Shown: positions 42,734 through 52,211 of the stretch, in pieces
How positions within the stretch are numbered: position 1 is the stretch's first letter
Layout of the letters: each line of letters begins with the position of its first letter
DNA from: an uncultured Lachnospiraceae bacterium
Lineage (GTDB): Bacteria > Bacillota > Clostridia > Lachnospirales > Lachnospiraceae
Length of the DNA stretch: 64,000 nucleotides
Assembly (NCBI GenBank): GCA_947626285.1
Contig: CANQRR010000002.1
Location: 62,001-126,000, forward strand
Reading direction: 5' to 3'
Position numbers and translations under genes: made by a program
Notes under the pieces: model-generated
What the model saw: the letters and a program-made list of their open reading frames with translations, nothing else
Database searches by the model: none
What the model was told of the DNA's origin: nothing

Positions 42734-45700
42734 AGTACAGGGTTTTAAATCGTTTGCGAATAAGATCTTGTTTCAGTTTCACAACGGGATCACCGCGATC
42801 GTGGGACCGAACGGGAGCGGAAAGAGCAACGTGGCGGATGCTGTGCGCTGGGTGCTGGGCGAACAGAGTGCAAAACAGCTGCGCGGCGCGAACATGCAGG
42901 ACGTAATCTTTTCCGGGACTGAGATGCGAAAGCCGCTGGGGTATGCGGCAGTGTCGATCACGCTGGACAATGCGGACCGGCAGCTCGCCGTGTCTTACGA
43001 TGAGGTGACGGTAACGCGCCGGGTCTATCGCTCCGGGGAGAGCGAGTACCTGCTCAACGGGACGCAGGTGCGTCTGCGAGACATCAACGAGATGTTTTAT
43101 GACACCGGTATCGGCAAGGAAGGCTATTCGATCATCGGGCAGGGGCAGATCGACAAGATCTTAAGCGGTAAGCCGGAAGACCGCAGGGAACTCTTCGACG
43201 AGGCGGCCGGCATCGTCAAGTTCAAGCGCAGGAAGCACGCGGCGCAGAAGAAGCTGGAGGCGGAGCGGCAGAACCTGGTCCGCGTCAACGACATTCTCTC
43301 TGAGCTGACAAGACAGCTTGGACCGCTTGAAAAGCAGGCGGAGACTGCAAAGATCTATCTTCAGAAGCGCGACGCGCTGAAGACCTGTGACGTCGGTCTT
43401 TTTTTACTGGAATTCGAGCGAATCCGCAAAGAGCTGGATGAGCTGGGGGAAAAACAGAAACTTGCGGAAGAGCAGCTTGCGGATACGCGTGAGGAATACG
43501 AGAAGACAAGACAGGATTACGAGAAACAGGAGGAGGAGATCGAACGGCTTGACGCTGCTCTTGTGGAGAAGCGGGAAGTGATCGCGCAGGGACAGCTGCG
43601 CAGACAGCAGTTCCAGAACCAGATCGAGCTTTTGCGCGAGCAGATCAACACGGCGCACACGAGCGACGAGCACCTGCAGACGCGGATCGCCGCGATCGTG
43701 AAGCAGACGGAGGAATACACGGGGCAGGAGCAGGAGGCCGAAGGCGAGCTCAAGGAGCTGCGCGGGAAGCTCTCCGCGGTCAGCGAGGAGGAACGCCGGG
43801 CGGAGGAAGCCGAGCAGGCGCTGCAGGAGGAGACGCTCCGCCTGGAGCAGCAGATCGAGCAGGGTAAGAGCGATATCATCGGCCTGCTGAATCAGCGCGC
43901 ATCCGTGAAAGCGCGTATTCAGCGCTATGATACGATGTTGGAGCAGACGCAGATCCGCAAGGCGCAGCTCGCGCAGGAAGCCCTGCGATTGAAGAGCGAA
44001 AAGGCGGAGCACGATGAGGTCCGCCAGGACGTCGCGCAGGAGCATGAGGAGATTGAGCTGCGGATCCGGGATCTGACAGCCAAAAGCGAGGAGGCGAACG
44101 AGCGCCTTTCCGTGTTTCAGCAGCAGCTTCAGGAGTACAACAGACAGATCGAGACAGAGCAGGTGGAGTATCACAGGGAGTCCTCGCGCCTGGAATCGCT
44201 GAAAAACATTGCGGAGCGCTACGACGGCTATGGAAACAGCATCCGCCGCGTGATGGAACAGAAAGACAGGAACAAGGGGATCCTCGGCGTGGTCGCGGAC
44301 CTGATCAAGGTCGAGAAGACGTACGAGGTCGCGATCGAGACGGCGCTGGGCGGAAATATCCAGAACATTGTGACAGACACGGAGGAGACGGCGAAGCTCC
44401 AGATCGAGTTTCTGAAAAAGAATAAGTTTGGCAGGGCGACGTTCCTGCCGCTTTCGGGTATCACGGCAAAGAGCGAGTTTTCCACTCCGAAGGCGCTTTC
44501 TGAAAAAGGCGTGATCGGGCTGGCGTCTTCCCTGGTGAAAGCGGATCAGAGATACGAGGATCTGCTGCGGCACCTGCTTGGCCGGACGGTCGTCGTGGAT
44601 CACATCGACCATGCGATCGCGCTGGCGCGGAAGTATAAACATTCCCTGCGCATCGTGACGGTGGACGGGGAGCTTTTAAGCCCGGGCGGGTCCATGTCCG
44701 GCGGCGCGTTTAAGAATTCCAGCAATCTTCTTGGAAGAAGGAGAGAGATCGAGGAGCTGGAGAAGCAGGTGCTTCGCCGGCAGGAGATGCTCTCCGAGCT
44801 ACAGTCACAGATCGACGAGAGCCGCGCCGCCCGCAATGAGCTGCGCGATGAGATCGTGCGGCTGCGGGATCAGCTGCAGGAGGAATACCTTGCGCAGAAT
44901 ACGGCGAAGATGCGCCTGGACGAGCTGGATGAAAAGGGCGGCGCGGCCATGCAGGATTATGAGCGCGTGCAGGGCGAGTCCGGCGAGATCGACCGCCAGG
45001 CGCAGGAGATCCGTGACAGCAGCGCGAAGGAACAGACCGAGCTGACCGAATCCGAGCAGACGGAGAAGGAGACGGAACAGAAGATCGGAAAATGGCAGGA
45101 AGAGCTTGAGCAGAAGCGCGCCGGACATATGGAAGCGCTTGCCGCGACGGAGGAGGTCCGCCTAAGACGCGCGCAGCTGCAGCAGCAGGAGACGTTCATC
45201 GGGCAGAATCTTTCGCGTATCCGCCAGCAGAAGGAACAGCTTGCCGAGGAGCGCTCCAGATACGAGGAAGAGATCGAGGACGCGGCGAGAAGCGTGGAAG
45301 AAAAGGAATCCCAGATCACGGCGATCGGGGAGGCTCTCGCGCAGTCGGAGGTTTCCGAGCAGCAGCTTCAGGAAGAGATCGCCCGGCTTGCCGCCGAAAA
45401 AGACGAGAAGAACGCGCTTCACAAAAAATTCTTTGAGACGCGGGAAGCGCAGTCTGAGCGGATCAGCCTTCTGGACCGCGAAAATTTCCGTCTGAACGCG
45501 CAGATGGAGAAGGCGGAAAGCCAGAGGGAGACCCAGGTCAACTACATGTGGGAGGAGTACGGGCTGACCTACGGGGCGGCGAAGGAGCTTGAGACGCAGG
45601 AGAAGACGAGTGCATCCGCCTTGAAAAAGAGCATCTCCGCATTGAAGAGCGAGATCAAAGAGCTGGGCAATGTGAATGTCAACGCGATCGAGGATTACAA

Positions 45701-46274
45701 GGAGCTCTCAGAGCGCCATACGTTCCTCTCCACGCAGCATGAAGATCTGCTGAAGGCGGAAGAAGCGTTGCTGAAGATCATAGACGAGCTGGACAGCGGA
45801 ATGCGCGCTCAGTTTAAGGAGCAGTTCGCAAAGATCCAGGCCGAGTTTGACAAAGCGTTCAAGGAGCTGTTCGGCGGCGGCCGCGGCACGCTGGAGCTGG
45901 TCGAGGACGAGGACATCCTCGACGCGGGGATCCGCATCATTGCGCAGCCGCCCGGAAAGAAGCTGCAGAACATGATGCAGCTCTCAGGCGGCGAGAAGTC
46001 GCTGACGGCGATCGCGCTTCTCTTTGCGATCCAGAACCTGAAGCCGTCGCCGTTTTGTCTGCTGGATGAGATCGAGGCGGCGCTGGACGAAAACAACGTG
46101 GAACGCTATGCGCGCTACCTGCATAAGTTGACAAAGAATACGCAATTTATTATTATTACACATAGAAGAGGTACGATGACCGCGGCGGATCGCCTGTACG
46201 GCATTACGATGCAGGAAAAGGGCGTCTCCGCGCTTGTGTCGGTCAATCTGGTAGAGAGCGACCTCGAGAATTGA
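42714..46274 (+). CDS. smc: Chromosome segregation ATPase SMC
   Basis: 1186-residue condensin subunit. Walker A GPNGSGKSNVADAVRWVLGE (~32-51) starts the N-terminal head; two long coiled-coil arms rich in Glu/Gln/Arg (~170-500 and ~680-1010) flank the hinge (~520-665, with GYGNSIRRVM and GALGGN-like glycines nearby); the C-terminal head carries the MQLSGGEKSLTAIALLFAI signature and CLLDEIEAALDENNV Walker B. Full length. Starts inside rnc and precedes ftsY by 80 bases. ScpA and ScpB are not in the window. Confidence 0.97.
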   Translation: MYLKSIEVQGFKSFANKILFQFHNGITAIVGPNGSGKSNVADAVRWVLGEQSAKQLRGANMQDVIFSGTEMRKPLGYAAVSITLDNADRQLAVSYDEVTVTRRVYRSGESEYLLNGTQVRLRDINEMFYDTGIGKEGYSIIGQGQIDKILSGKPEDRRELFDEAAGIVKFKRRKHAAQKKLEAERQNLVRVNDILSELTRQLGPLEKQAETAKIYLQKRDALKTCDVGLFLLEFERIRKELDELGEKQKLAEEQLADTREEYEKTRQDYEKQEEEIERLDAALVEKREVIAQGQLRRQQFQNQIELLREQINTAHTSDEHLQTRIAAIVKQTEEYTGQEQEAEGELKELRGKLSAVSEEERRAEEAEQALQEETLRLEQQIEQGKSDIIGLLNQRASVKARIQRYDTMLEQTQIRKAQLAQEALRLKSEKAEHDEVRQDVAQEHEEIELRIRDLTAKSEEANERLSVFQQQLQEYNRQIETEQVEYHRESSRLESLKNIAERYDGYGNSIRRVMEQKDRNKGILGVVADLIKVEKTYEVAIETALGGNIQNIVTDTEETAKLQIEFLKKNKFGRATFLPLSGITAKSEFSTPKALSEKGVIGLASSLVKADQRYEDLLRHLLGRTVVVDHIDHAIALARKYKHSLRIVTVDGELLSPGGSMSGGAFKNSSNLLGRRREIEELEKQVLRRQEMLSELQSQIDESRAARNELRDEIVRLRDQLQEEYLAQNTAKMRLDELDEKGGAAMQDYERVQGESGEIDRQAQEIRDSSAKEQTELTESEQTEKETEQKIGKWQEELEQKRAGHMEALAATEEVRLRRAQLQQQETFIGQNLSRIRQQKEQLAEERSRYEEEIEDAARSVEEKESQITAIGEALAQSEVSEQQLQEEIARLAAEKDEKNALHKKFFETREAQSERISLLDRENFRLNAQMEKAESQRETQVNYMWEEYGLTYGAAKELETQEKTSASALKKSISALKSEIKELGNVNVNAIEDYKELSERHTFLSTQHEDLLKAEEALLKIIDELDSGMRAQFKEQFAKIQAEFDKAFKELFGGGRGTLELVEDEDILDAGIRIIAQPPGKKLQNMMQLSGGEKSLTAIALLFAIQNLKPSPFCLLDEIEAALDENNVERYARYLHKLTKNTQFIIITHRRGTMTAADRLYGITMQEKGVSALVSVNLVESDLEN

Positions 46275-46354
46275 CCGGACCGGGTGGGACAGCCGCGGTT
46301 CTGGTCGCAAGTACATGAGGCAGGACTGAGCAGTTAGAAAGGAGGCGTGCCGGC

Positions 46355-47287
46355 ATGGAAGAGAAAAAAGGGTTTTTTAAGCGTCTGGTGGAAGGGCTTG
46401 CAAAGACAAGAGACAACATTGTCTCCGGGATCGACGCGATCTTCAGCGGGTTCTCCAGCATTGACGACGATTTCTACGATGAGATCGAGGAAATTCTGGT
46501 CATGGGCGACATCGGGATCAACGCGACGACTTCCATTATCGATGATCTCAAACAGAAGGTAAAAGAGCAGAACATCAAGGAGCCGTCCGAGTGCAAGCAG
46601 CTTCTGATCGACAGCATCAAGAGTCAGATGAATGTCGGGGAGACTGCCTATGAATTTGAGAACCGCAAGTCCGTCGTGCTGGTGATCGGCGTCAACGGCG
46701 TCGGAAAGACGACAAGCGTCGGCAAGCTCGCCGGAAAACTGAAGGATCAGGGGAAGAAAGTCGTGCTGGCGGCGGCGGATACGTTCCGTGCGGCGGCGGG
46801 CGAGCAGCTGAAGGAGTGGGCGGACCGCGCGGATGTGGAGATCATTCGCGGGCAGGAGGGCTCCGATCCGGCTTCTGTGGTCTACGACGCGATCGCGGCG
46901 GCGAAGGCGAGAGACGCGGACGTACTGCTCTGCGATACGGCGGGCCGACTGCACAATAAGAAGAACCTGATGAGCGAGCTCGGGAAGATCAACCGCATCA
47001 TCGAGAGGGAATACCCGGAGGCGTTCCGCGAGACGCTCGTGGTGCTGGACGGCACGACCGGGCAGAATGCGCTCGCCCAGGCGCGCGAGTTTAAGGAAGT
47101 GGCGGACATCACCGGCATTATTCTGACGAAGCTCGACGGGACGGCCAAGGGCGGCATCGCGGTGGCAATCCACGCGGAGCTTGGCATTCCGGTGAAGTAT
47201 ATCGGGGTCGGCGAGTCAATCGACGATCTGCAGAAGTTTGACGCGGACGAATTTGTAAACGCACTGTTCAACCAGACAGAGAAATGA
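46355..47287 (+). CDS. ftsY: Signal recognition particle receptor FtsY
   Basis: 310-residue SRP receptor GTPase that docks ribosome-SRP complexes at the membrane. A short N-terminal A region is followed by the N domain and the G domain: [16 protein letters not shown] (P-loop, ~112-127), [26 protein letters not shown], and [10 protein letters not shown]. It lacks the long acidic N-terminus of E. coli FtsY, as usual in Firmicutes. SD AAAGGAGG is strong. Its partner ffh lies 4.9 kb further on, separated by unrelated genes. Confidence 0.97.
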   Translation: MEEKKGFFKRLVEGLAKTRDNIVSGIDAIFSGFSSIDDDFYDEIEEILVMGDIGINATTSIIDDLKQKVKEQNIKEPSECKQLLIDSIKSQMNVGETAYEFENRKSVVLVIGVNGVGKTTSVGKLAGKLKDQGKKVVLAAADTFRAAAGEQLKEWADRADVEIIRGQEGSDPASVVYDAIAAAKARDADVLLCDTAGRLHNKKNLMSELGKINRIIEREYPEAFRETLVVLDGTTGQNALAQAREFKEVADITGIILTKLDGTAKGGIAVAIHAELGIPVKYIGVGESIDDLQKFDADEFVNALFNQTEK

Positions 47288-47318
47288 TGTAGCAGACCGT
47301 GCAGATTTATCTGCAAAG

Positions 47319-47416
47319 GGCTGGGACATCATTTCGTGGGATGGGCGAACGCCCATCTCAGCCACAGACAGAAGCTGCCTGGCAGCGGATAGCTTCCGAA
47401 GGAAGCGGTCTGTGGC
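47319..47416 (+). ncRNA. Multi-hairpin structured RNA candidate upstream of ilvA
   Basis: Four stems in under 100 bases: GGCTGGGA (47319-47326) with TCTCAGCC (47356-47363); perfect GATGGGC-gaac-GCCCATC (47340-47357); perfect GCCACAGAC (47361-47369) with GTCTGTGGC (47408-47416) enclosing GCTGC-ctg-GCAGC and GCTTCC-gaa-GGAAGC. The first and third stems compete for the GCC at 47361-47363. No T-run follows, and no T-box or known riboswitch sequence was recognised. Confidence 0.5.
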
Positions 47417-47468
47417 CTGTCTGGTTGAACAAAGAGAATATAAAAAGATTCAGAAAGAGGACAGACAT

Positions 47469-48680
47469 ATGCTTACATTGGATGCATTTGAAGAGGCTTC
47501 GGAGTGCGTCAAGCGCGTGATCCAGGAGACGAAGCTGGTATACAGCGAGTATTTCAGCGCGCAGACGGGCAACAGGGTCTACCTGAAAGCCGAGAATATG
47601 CAGGTGACCGGGGCGTACAAGATTCGCGGCGCGTACTACAAGATCAGCACGCTGACGGATGAGGAGCGTGCGAAGGGACTGATCACGGCTTCGGCCGGGA
47701 ACCACGCGCAGGGCGTCGCCTACGCGGCGAAAGCGTATGGCTGCAAGGCAGTCATTGTGATGCCGGCGACGACGCCGCTCATGAAGGTGAACCGCACGAA
47801 GAGCTACGGCGCGGAGGTCGTTCTGCACGGCGACGTCTATGACGAGGCTTATGAGTATGCGTGCAGGCTTGCGGAGGAGAATGGTTATACCTTTATCCAT
47901 CCGTTCGACGATCCGGCGGTGGCGACCGGGCAGGGCACGATCGCGATGGAGATCGTCAAGGAGCTTCCGCTTGTGGACTATATTCTCGTGCCGATCGGCG
48001 GAGGCGGACTGGCGACCGGCGTCTCGACGTTGGCGAAGCTGCTGAACCCCAAAATTCAGGTGATCGGCGTGGAGCCTGCGGGAGCCGCGTGCATGAAGGC
48101 GTCTCTGGAGGCCGGCAAGGTCGTGACGCTTCCGGGCGTCAGCACGATTGCGGACGGTACGGCGGTGAAGACTCCGGGAACCAACATTTTCCCGTATATT
48201 CAGAAGAACATCGATGAGATCATCACGGTGGAGGACGACGAGCTGATCGTCGCGTTCCTGGATATGGTCGAGAACCACAAGATGATCGTGGAAAATTCTG
48301 GCCTGCTCACAGTGGCGGCGCTGAAGCATTTGGATGTGCAGGGAAAGAAGGTAGTCGCGGTGCTCTCCGGCGGAAACATGGACGTCATCACGATGGCTTC
48401 CGTCGTCCAGCATGGTCTGATCCAGCGAGACCGTATTTTCACGATCTCTGTGCTGCTTCCGGATCGTCCGGGCGAGCTGGTGCGCGTGGCGACGATCATC
48501 GCGGAGGAGCAGGGCAATGTCATTAAGCTCGATCACAACCAGTTCGTGAGCACGAACCGCAACGCGGCCGTGGAGCTCACGATCACGATGGAGGCGTTCG
48601 GCACTGAGCATAAGGAGCGCATCATACGCGCGCTGCGCGAGCACGGGTATGAGCCGACCTTCAAAGTGGCGAATCTGTAG
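47469..48680 (+). CDS. ilvA: Threonine ammonia-lyase (threonine dehydratase)
   Basis: 403-residue PLP enzyme converting threonine to 2-oxobutanoate and ammonia. The PLP lysine sits in YLKAENMQVTGAYKIRGA (K of SFKxRGA equivalent, ~50); the glycine-rich phosphate loop is IGGGGLATG (~180). A C-terminal ACT domain (~320-403, FTISVLLPDRPGELVRVA) points to the TdcB/YrbE-like regulated type, biosynthetic or catabolic. Start at 47469 chosen by family N-terminus; weak SD. Separated from ftsY by a structured 180-base spacer and not usual in this operon. Confidence 0.93.
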   Translation: MLTLDAFEEASECVKRVIQETKLVYSEYFSAQTGNRVYLKAENMQVTGAYKIRGAYYKISTLTDEERAKGLITASAGNHAQGVAYAAKAYGCKAVIVMPATTPLMKVNRTKSYGAEVVLHGDVYDEAYEYACRLAEENGYTFIHPFDDPAVATGQGTIAMEIVKELPLVDYILVPIGGGGLATGVSTLAKLLNPKIQVIGVEPAGAACMKASLEAGKVVTLPGVSTIADGTAVKTPGTNIFPYIQKNIDEIITVEDDELIVAFLDMVENHKMIVENSGLLTVAALKHLDVQGKKVVAVLSGGNMDVITMASVVQHGLIQRDRIFTISVLLPDRPGELVRVATIIAEEQGNVIKLDHNQFVSTNRNAAVELTITMEAFGTEHKERIIRALREHGYEPTFKVANL

Positions 48681-48693
48681 AGGAGGGATACGA

Positions 48694-49707
48694 ATGAGGA
48701 TACTTTTGATTGGCGGTACCGGTACGATTAGTATGGCGATCACGCGTAAGTTAGCGGAGCGCGGCGAGGAGCTTTACCTTTTGAACAGGGGGACGCGCAG
48801 CGCGGAGCTGCCGGAGAATGTGAAAACGATCGTTGCCGATATCAGCGATGAGGCGGAGACGGCGCGCAAGCTGTCCGGCATGACGTTCGACGCGGTCTGT
48901 GAATTTATCGGCTTTGTGCCGGAGCAGGTGGAAAGAGACTACCGGCTCTTTAAAGACAAGACGAAGCAGTACATCTATATCAGCTCCGCGTCGGCTTACC
49001 ACAAACCGGTCTGTTCGTATCTCATCAGCGAGGGGACGGCGCTTGCGAATCCGTACTGGCAGTACTCGCGGGACAAGATCGCCTGCGAGGATTTTCTGAT
49101 GAAGATGTACCGGGAGAACGGTTTTCCGGTGACGATCGTTCGCCCGAGCCATACCTACGACGAGCGTTCCGTGCCGTTGGGCGTACACGGGAAAAACGGG
49201 AGCTGGCAGGTGATCCGGCGCATGCTCGACGGCAAGCCGGTCATCATCCATGGCGACGGCTCGTCTCTGTGGACGATGACGTTCAACACTGATTTCGCGC
49301 TGGGATACTGTGGGCTGATCGGGAATCCGCACGCGATTGGGGAGGCATTTCAGATCATGTCTGACGAGACGCTGACCTGGGATCAGATCTACCAGACGAT
49401 CGCGAACGTTCTGGGCGTGGAGCTGAAAGCGTACCATGTATCCTCGGAGTTTCTGGCGGCGGTCAGCGATTACGATTATACCGGCAGTCTGACCGGGGAC
49501 AAGTCCTGCTCTGTCGTTTTCGACACATCCAAGTTGAAAAAGGCGGTGCCGGAGTTCCAGCCGACCGTCCATTTCGAGCAGGGCGTCCGGATGGCGATCG
49601 AGCATATTCTGTCACATCCGGAGCTGCAGATCGAGGATCCGGAGTTCGACGCCTGGTGCGATCGCGTGATCGCGGCGCTCGAGCGGGCAAAAGCGGAAAT
49701 CTGTTGA
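48694..49707 (+). CDS. NAD-dependent epimerase/dehydratase family protein
   Basis: 337-residue extended short-chain dehydrogenase. RILLIGGTGTISMAITRKLA at the N-terminus is a Rossmann NAD(P) motif (GGTGTIS), the mid part has YIYISSASAYHK (catalytic Ser/Tyr region; a YWQYSRDK sequence supplies the Y-x3-K), and DGSSLWTMTFNTDFA is typical of this sub-family, related to CSP41-like proteins. Sugar-nucleotide activity is expected but the substrate is unknown. SD AGGAGGG is strong, 13 bases after ilvA, so co-transcribed. Confidence 0.85.
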   Translation: MRILLIGGTGTISMAITRKLAERGEELYLLNRGTRSAELPENVKTIVADISDEAETARKLSGMTFDAVCEFIGFVPEQVERDYRLFKDKTKQYIYISSASAYHKPVCSYLISEGTALANPYWQYSRDKIACEDFLMKMYRENGFPVTIVRPSHTYDERSVPLGVHGKNGSWQVIRRMLDGKPVIIHGDGSSLWTMTFNTDFALGYCGLIGNPHAIGEAFQIMSDETLTWDQIYQTIANVLGVELKAYHVSSEFLAAVSDYDYTGSLTGDKSCSVVFDTSKLKKAVPEFQPTVHFEQGVRMAIEHILSHPELQIEDPEFDAWCDRVIAALERAKAEIC

Positions 49708-49746
49708 GTTATCCGATAGAGTTTCAGGAATCCTTATTCAGTCAGT

Positions 49747-51693
49747 ATGAGTGTGGGAACAGGAATGAAAAAGTTAATTGGCAAAGCTTTTCTGCTGACA
49801 ATCATCATTGAGATCTTTTTATTCAATTACAGGTCTCTGGAATCCATACAATATGAATATGTGGAGTGCTCCGATTATGACATATCGCCGGATGCGACGA
49901 AAAATGGCACTGAGGTTACTTTTTCGGATGAGTTTTCTTATATTGAGGTCAATGATATAGGACGTACAGTGAATAATATATATCTGAATTCCAAGAGGCA
50001 TGCTGATGATGGCATAAATGCGATTACTGTGCTGGCTATTGATGAAGGGAATTCTGCTACATATTATCAGGTTGCACAACTTAATCTAAACAGCGCTAAA
50101 ACAGGAGATCGTTATATTCGGGTGCATCTATACGGAAAGGCAAAAAGCATTCGAATTTACTTTAACGGAGCGGAAGGGCAGACGATAACGATTCACGAGT
50201 TTGGGTTTAATAAACATAAACCCATTGAGCTTAGCCCGCTAAGAGCTGTACTGTTGTTTGGATTCCTATTATGTTTGCTGGCCCTGTATCCAAATAATGA
50301 ATTTGGAGATGTTCTGCTTGTTTCCTGTGGGAAAAAACCTTTCGTTATAACGTTGATCATTCAACTTATTTTAGTATCGAGTGTTACCTTTTACTATAAG
50401 GATACTCTTTCTGAAAAAAGATTTGAACATCATTTGCAATATCAGAAACTTGCTGTTGCAATGGCGAATGGGAGAATAAGTCTGCCGGAAGAGCCGTCCA
50501 AAGGGCTGGTAAAGCTGAAAAATCCTTATGACCGGAGTCTCAGAGAAAAGAAACAAGTTGATTATATGTGGGACACGGCATATTATAATGGAAAATATTA
50601 TGTATATTTTGGCGTTGTGCCGGTCGTCATGGCATATTTGCCGTTTTATCTGCTGACGGGGAAAGCTTTGCCAAATATATGGGCGGTCTACATTGCTGAA
50701 ATAGCAATTATAATAGGAATTTTGCTGTTTTTTTACAAAATTGCGCAAAAATTTTTCCCTGCAATTCGACTAAAACCATTTCTGCTGCTGGAAAATCTGC
50801 TTTTAATGGGGACAGGTATAGTCTTGATCTGTACGTGGCCTGTTCTTTACACGATTCCAATTGCGTGGGGCCTTGCTTTTATGATATGGGGTCTTATGCT
50901 TTGTATGTCTGTTAAGGGAAATGATCTTTTCCAAAAGGCAAAATTGTTTTTGGGATGTTTGTGCTTAGCGCTTGTGGCCGGCTGCAGACCACAGATGTTA
51001 TTAAGCTCATTTTTTCTGTTGCCCCAAGTAGCAGGCTTATTGAGGAAAGGCAGGAAAGGAGTCGCGACAGTAGGAGTGATGGCATTGCCGTACATTCTCG
51101 TTGCGATTGCTTTAATGTATTATAATTATGCCCGATTCCAATCCCCATTTGACTTTGGATCAAGGTACAATCTGACAACGGATGATTTAACGCTGCGTAA
51201 ATTTGTACCGGACAGGATCCCGCTCGGAGTATTTACATATTTGCTACAACCGCCGGTTATTACAGCGAAATATCCATATTTGAATTTTGCGGCAGCTGAC
51301 AATTATTATAATGGCAAGACGATATGGGAAACCATGTGCGGAGGATTTTTATGGTTTCATCCGATAACAATGTCGTTACTTGTCATTAAAAGCGTGAAAA
51401 ATAGAATGAAAGAAAGAAAAATATATTACGCGTCGCTTGTTTCAGTGCTGTTTGGGATCATCATAATTATTACAGACACGCAGATGGCTGGCCTGGTATC
51501 ACGTTACACATGTGATTTTGGCTTTTTCCTCTGTTTGCCGGCTGTGTGTGTTTTTATGTCGTTGTTATGTGGAAATGACAAGGCTCAAAGAGAAGGAGCT
51601 GGAAACAGACTGTTATATATCATCACAATTATGACAATAGTGATGAATATACTTCTTTTCGTGGTGCTCGATGCTCATATTAAATCGATTTAA
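49747..51693 (+). CDS. A+T-rich polytopic membrane protein, GT-C glycosyltransferase-like
   Basis: 648 residues (ATG at 49765 is an alternative start). One hydrophobic segment near the N-terminus, an extracytoplasmic beta-rich domain (~30-165), then roughly ten hydrophobic helices. The stretch LVKLKNPYDRSLREKKQVDY followed by MWDTAYYNGKYYVYFGVVPVV is a pattern I recall from clostridial membrane proteins resembling GT-C mannosyltransferases, but the catalytic Asp motif of PMT enzymes is not obvious. Codon use is strikingly A/T-rich compared with every neighbour, suggesting recent acquisition. Function unknown. Terminator follows at 51735. Confidence 0.6.
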   Translation: MSVGTGMKKLIGKAFLLTIIIEIFLFNYRSLESIQYEYVECSDYDISPDATKNGTEVTFSDEFSYIEVNDIGRTVNNIYLNSKRHADDGINAITVLAIDEGNSATYYQVAQLNLNSAKTGDRYIRVHLYGKAKSIRIYFNGAEGQTITIHEFGFNKHKPIELSPLRAVLLFGFLLCLLALYPNNEFGDVLLVSCGKKPFVITLIIQLILVSSVTFYYKDTLSEKRFEHHLQYQKLAVAMANGRISLPEEPSKGLVKLKNPYDRSLREKKQVDYMWDTAYYNGKYYVYFGVVPVVMAYLPFYLLTGKALPNIWAVYIAEIAIIIGILLFFYKIAQKFFPAIRLKPFLLLENLLLMGTGIVLICTWPVLYTIPIAWGLAFMIWGLMLCMSVKGNDLFQKAKLFLGCLCLALVAGCRPQMLLSSFFLLPQVAGLLRKGRKGVATVGVMALPYILVAIALMYYNYARFQSPFDFGSRYNLTTDDLTLRKFVPDRIPLGVFTYLLQPPVITAKYPYLNFAAADNYYNGKTIWETMCGGFLWFHPITMSLLVIKSVKNRMKERKIYYASLVSVLFGIIIIITDTQMAGLVSRYTCDFGFFLCLPAVCVFMSLLCGNDKAQREGAGNRLLYIITIMTIVMNILLFVVLDAHIKSI

Positions 51694-51734
51694 TGAGCCG
51701 GCATTATCGCTATGAGGCTGAAAATGTTATGTGG

Positions 51735-51776
51735 AGGGCTGTCAAGAAAAATTACTTGACAGCCCTGCTTTTTTCC
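51735..51776 (+). terminator. Rho-independent terminator before ylxM
   Basis: Perfect 12-bp stem AGGGCTGTCAAG (51735-51746) with CTTGACAGCCCT (51755-51766) followed by GCTTTTTTCC. The strongest terminator in the window. Confidence 0.92.
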
Positions 51777-51800
51777 TGTATGATAGCGAAGGTGATCGAC

Positions 51801-52145
51801 ATGGACCAGGTTTTGAAGCAGTCCCTCCTGTATGATTTCTACGGGGAGCTGCTGACGGAACATCAGAGAAGCGTGTACGAGGAGGTCGTGCAGAACGATC
51901 TGTCCTACTCGGAGGCGGCGGAGATGTTCGGGGTCAGCAGACAGGGGATCCACGAGCTCGTGAAGCGGTGCAACCGCATTCTGGAGGACTACGAGTCCAG
52001 ACTGCATCTGGTGGAGCGCTTTTTACAGATTCGGGCAAACGTGCAGCAGATACAGGAGTTGTCCCTGAACTGTGGGGCGATTGACCGCGAGACGTTGGCG
52101 AAGCGGGTGTATGAGATCTCGGAGAGGATCCTGGAGGAGCTGTGA
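51801..52145 (+). CDS. ylxM: YlxM family helix-turn-helix protein
   Basis: 114-residue UPF0122 protein, a sigma-70 region 4-like HTH always next to ffh. YDFYGELLTEHQRSVYEEVV is the typical opening, and DLSYSEAAEMFGVSRQGIHEL the HTH (~35-55). It is thought to modulate the SRP pathway. Start 51801 has AAGGTGAT upstream; it lies just after the terminator of the A+T-rich gene, so a promoter must lie in or before this short gap. Confidence 0.92.
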   Translation: MDQVLKQSLLYDFYGELLTEHQRSVYEEVVQNDLSYSEAAEMFGVSRQGIHELVKRCNRILEDYESRLHLVERFLQIRANVQQIQELSLNCGAIDRETLAKRVYEISERILEEL

Positions 52146-52211
52146 AGCGAGAGACCGGATTGTCATCACTATTGATACTGTCGTCTGCAGGACGGTGGAA
52201 TGGAGATTGCT

